NCBI GenBank assembly: GCA_021613535.1
Contig: CP075497.1
Span: 3,968,001 to 4,032,000 of the forward strand
Direction of reading: 5' to 3'
Source of the DNA: Adineta vaga
Taxonomy: Eukaryota > Rotifera
DNA: 64,000 nucleotides
The notes beneath the pieces are model-generated. The model did no database searches. It was not told the origin of the DNA and worked only from the letters and a program-made list of their open reading frames with translations. A program made the position numbers and the translations under genes. Shown piece after piece: positions 35,811-47,700 of the stretch (its first letter is position 1; each line of letters starts with the position of its first letter).

Positions 35811-36802
35811 TTAAGAATTATTCATAGGAGTAGTAATTGCTTTGCGAATTTCGACAAAAACTTTATCCCATTCCCAAGGTGTTTGATTCTATGAAAATTA
35901 TGTTTATATTAAGATTCATATAGACATCGATATACCTCAGCATCTAGTTCTTCTTGCAGATGAAGATTATTGTAAAGTATAGCAATATCGATTTTGCTAT
36001 CCTAAAGAGAAAAATGAATATTGAAAGGAAATATTTATGTATGAATTCTACGAACAATATATTGATTGATACGTTGACGAGAGAATTCATTTTCTATTTC
36101 TTGATATGAAGCAATTTGATTAACAGAAAATCTAAAAAAAAAAGATTTTTATTCTAGAATAATATGATGGATGTTTTACTTTGGCGCAATGTTGATGGAA
36201 GGAGGTGCATCATTACTATCGTCAGGTTCAGCATCATCATTTGTAATCGTAGGAATATCTGTTTTTTTATAGAAGAAAATAGTGTAATTTTATCTTCTTT
36301 TTCTTTTTGAGAATATTTACCTGAAGAAATAACTTCTTCGGCTCCTCGACGAGAATTTTGTCGAATGATTGAAGGTTGAGAAGATGGAATATTGGAACCA
36401 TCGCTATAGATAGAATGTTTAAATGTCATTCCAAATCTATTGTTTATAATACGAAAATTTACACGCTATCATCGTCGACATCGACATCATTTGACCATCC
36501 ACTGGCTGCTTCAGCTACTGGTCGTCGATTTGATTTCGATTTCGATTTTGATTTTGATTTTGATGATTCTTTACGTTTATTTGTCTATGAATAAAGTCAA
36601 ATATTAGAATTAGTGTCTGTTGTTGAATTGACATGGGTGTCGCAAATCTTTGCTACTATACGAAAGTCTGACCTACGGTATTTTTACTACTTCTAGTTCA
36701 CAACAAAATTCTTTTGAACTAATAATAGAGACTAAATGTCTCGACGAGAAAACATACTTTTGTTTTTTTTGATTCTTCACCAATCCATTCGTCACTGGAC
36801 AT
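35811..36802 (-). CDS. IFT43: Intraflagellar transport protein 43
   Basis: Subunit of IFT-A, which drives retrograde transport and cargo entry in cilia. Seven exons on the minus strand (36758-36802, 36463-36584, 36321-36403, 36180-36258, 36056-36131, 35936-36001, 35811-35888) give 182 residues. The diagnostic C-terminal half contains DIPTITND, APPSINI, SYQEIENEFSRQ, SKIDIAILYNNL and WEWDKVFVEIRK. These align in order with the human protein's IPIIPD, APPSIQI, TYRDLDNDL, GEIDLKLLTKVL and WDWDHLFTEV. The N-terminal part is disordered and holds an unusual Lys-Ser repeat. One donor was set at gtaaat inside the second exon because only this keeps the frame. Confidence 0.9.
36530..36564 (-). repeat. 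Hexanucleotide repeat encoding (Lys-Ser)n in IFT43
   Basis: Tandem aaatca/aaatcg units (coding strand) give six Lys-Ser pairs in exon 2 of IFT43. Confidence 0.85.
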
Positions 36803-38325
36803 GTTGTATTCCACGAAGAAATTGACTCTATTCACTGTTAAAACAAAAATATCGTACAATTAACTTAAATGTCTGTTTTCATTGAGAATAAACAAACATC
36901 GTAAACTATCGAGGAATGTCGCTATCTTTTTTTTAATTCTGAGAGATGAATCTCATAACCATGAACATCAGAACAGGAGAGAAAATCTGAGCGACAACCT
37001 CTCTTATCTCTTTTCCTAGCATCTTTCAATATTTCATTGGTTGACAATGAACATCTTATAAAAACATTGTAAGCTTCAGTTCGGATCCATGAAGATCGAA
37101 GAGAAATGAGAAATATTATAGAAGTTTGAATAAAATTAATTAAGGTAGAAATAATAAGCCATTCAAAACTCATACCTGTACATATCATGTATAGATTACC
37201 AACCAGTAATTACATCAGTATCAATACATAAATCGAACGTTAATTGTATATTGAAGCATAATTCTCCGTTAAATTATTTTAACATAGAAGAAAATTCATC
37301 ATAAAGTAAGTCTTTTCGTTTTTAGTAGAATCCCTATGATTGCTGGCGAAGTAAAGACAGGTATATCTAATACACAGAAAATAGATCCATGACTAAATTG
37401 TGAAATCATTCTGTAATTTTTATAACAATAGAAATTGATTGAAATCTAGGAGAAATTTGATTTGTTCTATCGTATGAAAGGTGAGTACATGATTTTTTTT
37501 GGTATAAGTTATCACTGACATCTTTCTTACTGGTTGAGTCATATGATTGGTCTATTGTATAAATAATCTTATTTTTCATTGATGATTAGAGTATAAGTAA
37601 GTAAATGAATGAGCAACGCGAACGAGTGTTGCTTACTTGAGTTTTTCCTCAGGTAAATAGATCATCAATGAGTCAGTTTTATCTTTGAAAAAAATATCTC
37701 TTTTTCTTTCTATGTTCTTTATATACTTAAGTTTAGTCTACATGAAACTGCTTTGTCAAGAGTTGCTTTATCAGCGTGATGAATTAAAACTAGCGAACCA
37801 TATTTGTCTCACATGAATATTTATCTTTGTCAAAAGCAAGTTTTTTCCTTCGAACCTTTGTTCTCTAGTAGGTAAACTTGTTGTCATGAACATTGGTTTC
37901 ATCGAAAGTATGAAATTCAATATCACATGGTTCATCCAGAAAACGTTGACTACGAAATTATCTTCAACAAATGCTAAGTACTGTCATTGAGTATTCAGAA
38001 TCGAATCGATAAAAATAAAATTAGTCGAATTGAAGAATTACCTAAACTTTTATACATTGAAGTAACCATGTTTCGATAAGTTCATCCAGACAGTTATGTT
38101 ATTTTCGAATTAAATTCCCAAAACAGGTTTTTATATAGTTATTGATATTGACATCATTATATATTGAGTCATATGGCATGATTTCTCATCGGTCAAATAC
38201 ATTACAGAATGTGTCATTACGATTCTTTCAGGCAAATAATTCAGTTGTTTCAGTTATAGGAAGCAGTTAGATTAATTCTATTATCTTCAAAGTTATATTG
38301 AATTTGTAGATATTAAATTTTAATT
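36803..38325. other. Divergent intergenic region of 1.5 kb with a stem-loop
   Basis: Lies between IFT43 (-) and small Maf (+). One minus-strand frame (36922-37188) has a hydrophobic start but no splice partners or homology and is not called. An inverted repeat is described separately. Confidence 0.5.
37577..37670. repeat. Inverted repeat able to form a nested stem-loop
   Basis: CATTGATGAT at 37577-37586 is perfectly complementary to ATCATCAATG at 37661-37670. Inside, GCAAC (37613-37617) pairs with GTTGC (37628-37632) and AAGTAA (37595-37600) with TTACTT (37633-37638). Confidence 0.6.
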
Positions 38326-38854
38326 ATGGCGTCAATAAAAAATGATATAAACGATATGGAAGGATTGGGAGAATCTTCACAAGTACGTTTTATTGTTTTT
38401 CATCAATTTGAACATAATTATAAATTTTCTTTACAGATTGATGATCATCAAATTATGAACATGAGTGTAAAAGAATTGAATACCTTATTAAAATCCATGA
38501 AACCTAATGAAGCAGCAAATATCAAACGTCGACGACGTATTCTTAAAAATAAAGGCTATGCAGCCAGTAGTCGTCATAGACAAACCTCTCTTGTGGGTAA
38601 TCTATCTGTTGAACGAAATCAATTAGTAAAACAAGTACGAAAGAGAAAAACCTGAATCTCTAGGAGAAAAAAAATCATGATATTTATTTACATAGATTTC
38701 TCAATTACAAAATGAGAATGAAACATTATCACAAGAATTACGAGGTTGGAAACAACGCTATGCTGATCTTCAATTATTGACATCACCATCAAGTAGTACA
38801 GTACCACACAATTCAACGACGAAATCTATGAATAGCAAAGAATCATCTCATTAA
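38326..38854 (+). CDS. Small Maf bZIP transcription factor
   Basis: Small Maf proteins lack a transactivation domain and act as homodimers or with CNC factors (Nrf2, Bach) at MARE/antioxidant-response elements. Three exons (38326-38382, 38437-38634, 38696-38854) give 137 residues, the normal size. The extended homology region is present (MSVKELNTLLKSM then IKRRRRILKNKGYAASSRHR). It is followed by a leucine zipper (QLQNENETLSQELRGWKQRY). The basic region differs from vertebrate MafF/G/K: AASCR has become AASSR and the following residues are HRQ. A short Ser/Thr-rich tail ends the protein. Confidence 0.93.
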
Positions 38855-39111
38855 AACATCAAAAATAATAATCATGTGATTTGTTTTTGTTTTTTTTTCC
38901 TTCAACAATGATTCTTTTCACCTTTCAATATTGAAACGAACATTGAAATTGGTTTTTAAACATCATAAATATGTATAATGCAAAATGACTTTTCTTTTAC
39001 TAATACTAAACATCATCGCAACTATTCAGTTACTATAATAACATAATCTTTTTGTTCAGTAATATTTAATTAATACTATTATTTTAAAAAAATGAGTACA
39101 AATTATAATTG

Positions 39112-39487
39112 CTATTTTTTTCCGATTGATCGCATTTGAATTTCAAATTCGAGAAATTCTCGAAAACTCTTGTCATCTATATATTTTTTTAAAACATCAT
39201 CAATAACTTCCATGGATGCATTAGGATATCGTTGAGCGATTTCTTCTGCAAATGTAAACCATACGCCTACATAACATATAGTCTTTGATGAATATTTCAT
39301 TTGGAAATATTTGATTTCACTTACAATTAGCACAGTTACTCATACAACATGTTGTAGGTGGGATCAGATCATTATCTCTTGAATCATAGGGTGTTGATGA
39401 TGATGATGATGATTGCCATCTTTGAGAGATAGATTTTTTCAAAATTTGAAATGTTTTTCTATTTACAATACGTAGAAGATCATTCAT
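39112..39487 (-). CDS. OXLD1: OXLD1-like protein (oxidoreductase-like domain)
   Basis: Two exons (39325-39487, 39112-39266) give 105 residues. The oxidoreductase-like signature PPTTCCMSNCANCVW is intact across the intron and followed by the conserved acidic helix (FLEFEIQMRS). The N-terminus is basic and serine-rich without acids (LLRIVNRKTFQILKKS), as in a mitochondrial targeting peptide. The human relative is a mitochondrial protein of unclear biochemical role. An acceptor-like tttccag lies 3 nt before the ATG. The stop is 257 bp from that of the convergent small Maf gene. Confidence 0.88.
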
Positions 39488-39630
39488 TATCTGGAAATAA
39501 ATCATTTTTTTTCAACAAACAAGTACAATCTTGTATTCCTATCCGATAGTAGAACAATATCCATGTATGTAATTCACAAAAGGGAAAAGAAAAGATATGT
39601 TTTATAAAAAAATCATCTAGAATTTTATTT

Positions 39631-40875
39631 TCAATCTTTCTGAGAGAAAAAAGGTGATCGACGAATGAGCTTTATTAAGGTATCAAATGTCATGAATGAG
39701 ACACCGACTGATATAGGTCCTTTTAACCAGTTCATTGTAACACCTTTATATAAGCCACGTCGAATACCTTCTTCACGAATGATTTTACGTGCTGTTGCTA
39801 GAGCACCTAAAGATGTTTCATTCGGTCGAATAACAGCTGCTGTTTGTAATCGACGTCGTATAACATCAAATGGATAGGAAACTGTTTGTCCAACTAAACC
39901 AGCAACAGAACCATAAAGCAAACGTTCTTTTTTATTGATAGGACGATGTGAACGATAATCTATTCAAAGAATAGAATTCAATGTTTAAATTGGTCGATTT
40001 TACTTACCAGTATGAATATGCTTTAGTGATTCATAAGTAAAAAAAACACAACCAGAATAAGGTATAACACCAACAAGAGATGAAAGTGCGCCTCGATACA
40101 AAGCTGTAACACCTTCATTACGAAGAATACTGGGAAAAACAGAGAATAAATTATTATATCTAAAAACAATATTCATAGAAGGATTATAAATTTATATTTG
40201 AAAGAATACATACACGGTTTTATTGGTTACTGCCATACGAGCACGTGCTAAATCAAGTGGATAAGTTATAGTCGCTGAAGTAACACCTGCTAAAGAACCG
40301 GAAAGAAATCGTCGTGCAGGAGTTTTTCTAAACATAGTCAGAAAATTAGATTGATCATTTCATAAATATCTTCTTACTCGTTTTTATCTGTACCAAGAAT
40401 ATACTTCCATTGTTCATGTGCAGTATAATTAAGAGCAGCGGATGGAATAACACGAGCTAAATTAGCAGAATTACCACGATACCAACTAGTAAAACCTTCT
40501 TTTCGGTAGGATTCTTTTAAAAATTTAAAACAAAGACGATAACTAAATTTATCAGCACGAACTAAAAGATAAATCAAAATACTTTTTTTGAAGAAGAAAA
40601 AATAGTTTAACAAAATTTACCTTGAAAATTAATCTTCGCTCGATCTAACGGTGCAATGGTTGTTTTCGCTACTGCACCTAGAACATTCATCATAAAGTTA
40701 TACTTTACAAAACATGATCCATGCTGTTTCTATACCTGCACAAGCACCGGTAATCATAGAGGAAATTATTTTTTGGGTATTGGAAAGCTATGAAATAGAT
40801 TGAATGATATTCTAAAGATGATTTTTGAAAAATATTGTAACATACATGTGAGTCTTCGTCTAGTTTCTTTGACAT
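39631..40875 (-). CDS. SLC25A42: SLC25A42-like mitochondrial carrier (CoA/adenine nucleotide)
   Basis: Inner-mitochondrial-membrane exchanger; the human orthologue carries CoA and adenosine 3',5'-diphosphate in exchange for adenine nucleotides. Multi-exon gene with three carrier repeats, each with its Px[DE]xx[RK] signature: [24 protein letters not shown] and [16 protein letters not shown]25A42-like stretches are [27 protein letters not shown] and [18 protein letters not shown]. The first exon (40846-40875) encodes [10 protein letters not shown]; exon junctions at ACA|GA and NFQ|V keep phase. Full length for the family (about 300 residues). The neighbouring OXLD1 on the same strand is also predicted mitochondrial. 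Confidence 0.93.
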
Positions 40876-41312
40876 TTGTATAGAAATTATTCATGATTCG
40901 TTGAAACGAGAGACATCAAATATTGGTTTTTATTTTGAGAAAATAATATAAGAATGATAAATGTGCTTGAACACGAAGTTAATCACCGGAGAAGAAACAT
41001 ATGTATGTATTTATCTAAAAAAGTGTTCTATCCTTCAATTAATTGAGTAATTTTGTTTTTCGGGAAATTTATCAACAATTGTTTCAGAAAAACAGTAGTT
41101 TCAATAATAATTTCTCTTTCAAAATTTGAAAAATATTTTCTTCCTATCCTCAAAAGGTTAGCACGAACAATATTTTTTATTCGATATGGATCACAAGAAC
41201 TTCATCAGACTTATATATAATGTTAAAAGAAAAACAGAATTAATCGCTACGTGTTATTTATTTGCAATTCTAAAACAGAATTTATCAATTCCAGTAAACT
41301 GATAAATAGAAA
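40876..41312. other. Divergent intergenic region
   Basis: Between the carrier (-) and the first EamA transporter (+). AT-rich, no exon seen. Confidence 0.5.
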
Positions 41313-42497
41313 ATGTCTTTACCATCGACTCAGCATGAGGCACTTGCAAATCTTGATCCTTTACTTCAACCATTTGAAGATATCAATGATAATCCAACAT
41401 ATTCCGATCAACGATCATCTTTTTTTTATACACCTGCGAATGTTATTATCGAAAACAATAATTCTAATAAACAATCGACTCTTCTTCCAAGAATTCTTCA
41501 TTATTTAGAAAGATTTTCTGGTATTTTCTATTCCTTAATTGCTTCATTACTATTTACATGCTCAAATTTTATCATTCAACAATTAGATGTCGTTTTATTA
41601 GATGTCTTTCTCGTTCGTTTTGTTATACAAGGATTTTTCTCATTTGGATATATTCTTTATAAAGGTTATCATCCATTCTCTTCAAATTATCATAATTTAC
41701 TAATATTAATTCGATCAATTATCGCTGCGATGGGTAGTATTTGTTTTTATCTTGGACTTGACCTTCTTCCTCTACCTGATCTAATTACTATACGATATAC
41801 ACAAGTTGTATGGACAGCTATTTTATCTTCGATTATATTCCGAGAACGCCTTACTTTACCAACAATAGTCGCAAGTATTTCAACACTTCTTGGTGTTGTT
41901 TGTGTTGCACAACCATCATTTCTTTTTACTAAATCAAATATTACGAATGGAACATTATCAATACCGATGAATAATAATAGTAAACAACATATTTCAGGTA
42001 TGTTTATTGCAATGTTATGTGCTATATCAATATCTTTGGGTATCATCTTAATGAAAAAATTACTTGAATATAAAGTTCGTGAAAGTATAATGATGTTTTA
42101 TTTTATTTTAACAACGTTTTCTCTTCTCCTAATTAAACAAATTCATTTTTGGATATTTTCAAAAACGAATCATCGAAAATTTCATATTCCAACAATCTAT
42201 TTAACAAAACATTTCATTGCTGCAACAAGTCTTGCTACATTACAATTAATTCCTATGGTTTTAACACAAAAAGCAATTAAACGTGAACATCCATCGATTG
42301 TGACAGTTGTTCAAGCAACGGATATAATTTTTGCTCTGATCTTAAAGAATATTTTCTTAACCGAGAAATCTAATAGATTAGCTTTAATTGGTTCAACATT
42401 AGTTCTTATCAGTATTTTTATACTTGGCGGACATAAATTTTGGTTAGATCGACGAAATCGTATCCGTCTTTCAACTAAAATTGAAGAAACGAACTAA
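41313..42497 (+). CDS. SLC35G/EamA-type multi-pass transporter, intronless copy 1
   Basis: One uninterrupted 394-residue frame. A polar N-terminus of about 60 residues is followed by about ten membrane helices arranged as two EamA (drug/metabolite transporter) repeats. Typical motifs are LDVVLLDVFLVRFVIQG, LDLLPLPDLITIRYTQVVWTAILS and the second-repeat IVTVVQATDIIFALIL. It resembles the SLC35G branch, whose substrates are poorly defined. The lack of any intron contrasts with nearly all neighbours. The short basic tail (WLDRRNR) is cytosolic. The next gene is a clear paralogue. Confidence 0.85.
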   Translation: MSLPSTQHEALANLDPLLQPFEDINDNPTYSDQRSSFFYTPANVIIENNNSNKQSTLLPRILHYLERFSGIFYSLIASLLFTCSNFIIQQLDVVLLDVFLVRFVIQGFFSFGYILYKGYHPFSSNYHNLLILIRSIIAAMGSICFYLGLDLLPLPDLITIRYTQVVWTAILSSIIFRERLTLPTIVASISTLLGVVCVAQPSFLFTKSNITNGTLSIPMNNNSKQHISGMFIAMLCAISISLGIILMKKLLEYKVRESIMMFYFILTTFSLLLIKQIHFWIFSKTNHRKFHIPTIYLTKHFIAATSLATLQLIPMVLTQKAIKREHPSIVTVVQATDIIFALILKNIFLTEKSNRLALIGSTLVLISIFILGGHKFWLDRRNRIRLSTKIEETN

Positions 42498-42903
42498 TCT
42501 TTTCAAATCATATTACAGAGAAAGCTGATATGATACTTTACGAAACAGAAAATAAGTTTTGTTTTTACTTCTGTCTGATGTAAGAATGAAAATACAAAGT
42601 GCATTTTGTGCCATATGAAATACAATGGATTCCAAAATGAAAAATAGTCAAGGACTTCTAGAAACAAAGCATTAGATAATTTGATTTTGTTTTTTTCTAT
42701 CAATATATGTAAGATTTATGAAACAAATTGATCTCTAAATAATACGTGACGCTTGTCATTAGAACTATTAAAAGTGCAAAAATCAAATGAGACACTTACA
42801 ATTGTGAGAGTAAAAGTCAGTTGTTCTTGTTCTTGTCCTCCTACTCCTTCTCTTCTAACTGAATAAAAGTCGACACATAAAATCGAACGAAATATTTACA
42901 AGA
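42498..42903. other. Spacer between the two transporter paralogues
   Basis: 406 bp; AT-rich, no coding signal. Confidence 0.5.
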
Positions 42904-44112
42904 ATGAAGCAGGAAACATACATAATTGAAAATCATGATTTGATAGATGCCATTATAACGGATGATGAAAAGGTATGTAATGGTGATCCTTTAATTGAAC
43001 CATTGATCGATGCGGATGAATTAAAAGTGAATGTAAATGAAGATAAATCTTTGAATGAAAAAATTGATGTTTATAAACCAAAAACAACAACAAAATTATC
43101 TTCTCAAATTATTAAACGATGTACGGGTATATTTTATGCACTTTGTGGTTCATTTATTTTTACATGTTCCGGTTTCTTAATTAAACAATTACGTGTTGAT
43201 TTTTTCGATGCACTTCTCGTTCGATTTCTTCTACAAACCATCATCTTATTCGTCTTTATTCTTTATAAAAAAAATAAATTCATACATGGTTCAAATCAAT
43301 TAATTCTTCTACAAATCGTTCGTACAATCGTTGGAACAAGTGGATTATTCTTATTCTTTCTAAGTTATCGTTATATTCCATTACCTGATCTTACAACATG
43401 CCGTTATACTCAAGTCATTTGGACAGCTATTCTAACAATGATTATTTTTCATGAACGAATATCAATCGCAACTAGTTTAGCAATCATATTTACACTAACT
43501 GGAGTTACATTAGTTGCTCAACCAACATTCTTATTCACTAATTATCAATCAAGTACAAATCAAAGTAAAATTCTATCTAATCAAATAGCGGATATCGATT
43601 TCGAATCGGATAAATCTTATCGTTTACTTGGTCTATGTCTTGCACTTGGATGTGCATTATCGATATCATTCAGTATGGTTTTAAATAAGAAATTAATCGT
43701 ATCAAAAATTCCTCAAAGTGTTATCATGTTCGAATTTTCTTGTTTAACTTTTATTCTACTGATTATTAATCATATCTATAATCGATTTATTCTTGATAAA
43801 TATGTAAAACAAACGATGTTCACCTGGCAATTCTTTCTCGCTGCATCTGCTTCGTTAATGCAAGTATTTTCCTCAACACTTACACAACGTGCAATTAAAC
43901 TTGAAAATCCTTCGATTATTTCTGTTGTTCAATCATCTGACATACTTTTTGCAATTATCTTACAAAATCTTTTTTCCAAAGTTAAATCCAATTGGTTCGT
44001 ATTAATCGGTTCGTTTTTAGTTACAACAAGTATTTTTCTCGTTGGAGTTGATAAATTTTGGAAAGATCGAAAGAAATTTTCAAGAACATATCAATCAAAT
44101 ACAAAATTATAA
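42904..44112 (+). CDS. SLC35G/EamA-type multi-pass transporter, intronless copy 2
   Basis: One uninterrupted 402-residue frame, paralogous to the preceding gene along the whole membrane region. Shared blocks include FTCSGFLIKQL versus FTCSNFIIQQL, PLPDLTTCRYTQVIWTAILT, TLVAQPTFLFTN, NPSIISVVQSSDILFAIIL and a final KFWKDRKK. The N-terminal cytosolic segment (about 75 residues, acidic) has no similarity to copy 1 and is the most diverged part. About ten predicted membrane helices in two EamA repeats. Also intronless. Substrate unknown. Confidence 0.85.
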   Translation: MKQETYIIENHDLIDAIITDDEKVCNGDPLIEPLIDADELKVNVNEDKSLNEKIDVYKPKTTTKLSSQIIKRCTGIFYALCGSFIFTCSGFLIKQLRVDFFDALLVRFLLQTIILFVFILYKKNKFIHGSNQLILLQIVRTIVGTSGLFLFFLSYRYIPLPDLTTCRYTQVIWTAILTMIIFHERISIATSLAIIFTLTGVTLVAQPTFLFTNYQSSTNQSKILSNQIADIDFESDKSYRLLGLCLALGCALSISFSMVLNKKLIVSKIPQSVIMFEFSCLTFILLIINHIYNRFILDKYVKQTMFTWQFFLAASASLMQVFSSTLTQRAIKLENPSIISVVQSSDILFAIILQNLFSKVKSNWFVLIGSFLVTTSIFLVGVDKFWKDRKKFSRTYQSNTKL

Positions 44113-44736
44113 GTTGTACACAAGATGAAGTTGTGTGGTGATGGTGGTTAGAAAATTGAAGAAAAGTAACATACCTGTTGAACAATAATTACATATTTAA
44201 TTCATTTTATTCTAGTCGAAAAATAAAATTCGGGAATCGCACAGTTTATTCTTCTAAATAGAGAAAAGAAAACATTTCGATTTCTTGAACAAATGAATCC
44301 ACGTCTAACTGACAGATCAACTGTTGAAACGATGTTATATTGGAATTTAAATCAGAGATATTGATCTATAAAATCTAAAAATGTAATGATATTGATCAAT
44401 ATATATGTCTTTCAAAAGAGAGAGAGTTCACACTGAATTATTAAAATTTATTGCAATAAAAAAGAAAACAATGACTAAATCATTCCCTGAGAGAAAAAAA
44501 AACTGACAATTAACTTGACATTCATTAGAACAAAAGGAGAGTATAAAGTAGATTGACATGGTCAATTTAACTGAGATAAATGAAAACACACACATATTCA
44601 AAACAAAAACAAATTCAGAACTATATTGAGAGAGAGTTCATTTATACAAGAAAAAATTTAGCTTTTTTTTGTTTGATGATCTATCCTTCCTACACATCTC
44701 TGACTATAATATTCCTGAGAAAATTGCAAATAGAGT
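44113..44736. other. Convergent 3' flank
   Basis: 624 bp between the second transporter (+) and kindlin (-). Contains short gagagag runs (44421 and 44628 areas); no exon supported. Confidence 0.5.
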
Positions 44737-47700
44737 TTAAGAATAAGCAGCTGTAAGCTGTTGAAAAAGTAATTCTTGTTGAAGTGGATCATTCTTATTC
44801 GGCATTGTTGCTGTTGATCGCATTGCCAAAAAGATATAAGCACCAATAAATTCATGTATAGATTTACTATCTGTACCATGTAATGGTAAAAATTGCACGA
44901 TTTCATCATCAAATTCAACTGTAACTAATTTTTTATCCCAATTAACGTTCCATGAACGCATTCGCGATATCCACCATGTTTTTAATGTTTCACCTGTCAT
45001 TGTCATACGTAAAAGACGATTTGATGCAATACCAAGTATTTCCTACATAAAAGAAAAACAATTTGAAGTGCAAAAGAATTTACAATTCATTTGATTTTAC
45101 TTCTTTTTTCGATGAATCTTTAAACTTAACAAGAAATGTTGAAATACCAAATTCAGGCAGTGATTGCCAAGCTTTTAAATATCGAAGTTTAGCTTCTGTA
45201 CCATCTAAATTACTCACAGTTGCATGTGCTTCAAGAATACGTTCTGTTAACTAAAAAGAAACATTTAATTAAGCGAATCATTTTAGATTACGTATACGTG
45301 ATTAAGTTTTTAGACATTAGAATGAATGAAAAGTTAATATTAGCTAAATTATTATTGTTCACATTCATTATTATTCTTTCCTTCTGTGCGTGTCTGTTCA
45401 TTATCAAGAAAGACAATACCATTATTCCTTTCCGATATCTCTCATATCGATTCTCAAGAGCAACAAATGATCGAAGTAATGATCAATCAATTCGATTGTC
45501 TACTGAGATTTTCTTGAACAATTGTTTAAACTATTTATTTTGTTTACTTTTCATTCTGTTCTTACATAAATGTATTCTTTATATATGTAAGATCGTCGTG
45601 AAGTAAATAGATTTTTCTTTTCGGACAAGAATATCTTCCATCGAATAAACTATTCAAGTATAATTCGATTGATTTGTCCGTTGATAAGAAGAAGAAGAAG
45701 ACAAAAACAAATAACGTAACAAACCTGTTTTGTTTTATATTTTTTAGCAAATTTGATCGAAACATAATTATTCGGTTGAATATCCGTTTTTGTATGTTGA
45801 GTATTTGATATTGGTAATTGCATATTCAACAGAGCGATGATCGATTCTCGTTCGGTTTCATAAGATGGTTCATCAATAGTTCGACCTTTCGATGCAAGAC
45901 GAAATGCTGCCATCCATGTTGCATATTGTTTTTCCTGAAAAAGCGAAATTCTATCAGATATTGTTCATGCTTTAAAAGGCAACATACAGTTAAACATTTG
46001 ATAAATGCTTCATTCATTCCATCAACAGATGGTATCTTTAAACGAATTGAATATTTCTTTGCTGATATATTTACATCAGGAAGAATTTCACAACCTTTCA
46101 ATGAAATTTTTTCAATTGGTGTACTACGTTGTTGAGATTCATCTGTATAATAAATTAATTGAGTATTATGTAAAACAAACCAATATCGTTTAAATGTTTT
46201 CAATAGAAATCGACGTGGTTTATAAAGACGTAAATAATCACATAAAACTTCTTTTGATGACATTAATGAATGAATGGATTGACTTTTATTTTTACCTAAT
46301 AATGAATTTTGTAAATGTTCAAGAGCTTGATCAATATCTGTATTATCATAATTATCATTGATTTCATCATTTTCAAATGTAAGCATTGCTTTTGATACTG
46401 ATTGAATTTGAATTTGTAACTATAAATTCATAAAAAGAAACATTTTACAAAAATAAAGATCATTGATTTTATCTTACTTGTAAAGCAGCAAATGTCATCA
46501 TTTCTTCTTCCGTACAATCAATATCTTCACTTAATACTGACCATTTTGCTTGTTCATATAATTGATTTATTCGTATGGCATCGAACTAGAAGAAAAGCAA
46601 TATTAAAAATGAACTCGATATTCATGGATATTACTTTAGGATTGAGATCGTAGAATGAATAATATTTAAAACGTAATAAAATGAAGTCATTTTCATGAAC
46701 ATTCTGTTCCATTAAAGATTTCGATGAATCAAACCATAAATTATTCAATCGACATTTTTCCATTAGATTAATTGGTCGAATCAATTGTGTAAAGAGATTT
46801 TTTGTTGTTATTGTACATGGTGTACGAGCAAGATCACCGTCATTAATGCTTAAACTATTCAATGATTTCGAAAGATTTGCTGCAGTTCGTTGATATGAAA
46901 TCGATGAATTTATTGATCGAAGTTTTGGTGTTGTTGGAATAAAGATTGTTGAAATTGTTGATGAATTATTTGCTAATGAATCTCCCATTGAATTATGTCG
47001 ATTGAGTGTACCTCCGATGTTTTGATGATGATGATGATGATGACGACGACGAGGTGAAGTATGTCGTTCATTGTTATTTGAGACTTTTGGTAAATGTAAA
47101 AAAGAAAGTTCCTCAGGATGACGAATTCCTAGATAGATCAAAATATAGATAGTCTTTGATGAACAGATATTGATGTTCTTACCAAGATCTTGACAAAGTT
47201 TGAAAACAGATGCAAAAACAGAAACAGAAAAATCAACAGAAACTGATAGAATTCGTAAATCAGGTAATTGTAAACGAAGATATTTTTGAGTATTCGTAAA
47301 TGTTAAATGAGCATCCGATTGTATTCCATATTGATCAAGTGTCCATTTGGTGTTTATTAACCAAATATTCGCTTTCGGCCACCAAAGTGCATAGTCACAT
47401 AAATCTTTTGACGAATCTTTAACGAAAGAATACTTTCAATTGAAATGAAGAGAGAAGAAATGTACAAAAAGAAATAATCGGTTCTTCTCATTTAGTTTAA
47501 CCTTGAAGAATACTTAGCGAAGTAGAACTATATACGACTGATTCCTTTTTCGGCTTTCATTATGGAAATGATAAATAGTTTTCTGTACTTAGAATCACTG
47601 TGAGGAAAAGATTTCTAAATAGATCTTTCGTTTAATTGTGGAAAATAACATGCTAAGAAAGTCTTTTTGTATGTAACTAACCGAGATAAGTCATTAAATG

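Noticed and set aside
36922-37188. 88-codon minus-strand frame with hydrophobic N-terminus
   Set aside because: No splice partners or family; lies in the IFT43 upstream region. Could be revisited with transcript data.
45220-45606. 128-codon + strand frame with two hydrophobic stretches, antisense to kindlin
   Set aside because: Mostly within a kindlin intron and partly over an exon; composition matches AT-rich intron; no upstream acceptor/ATG context of a gene.
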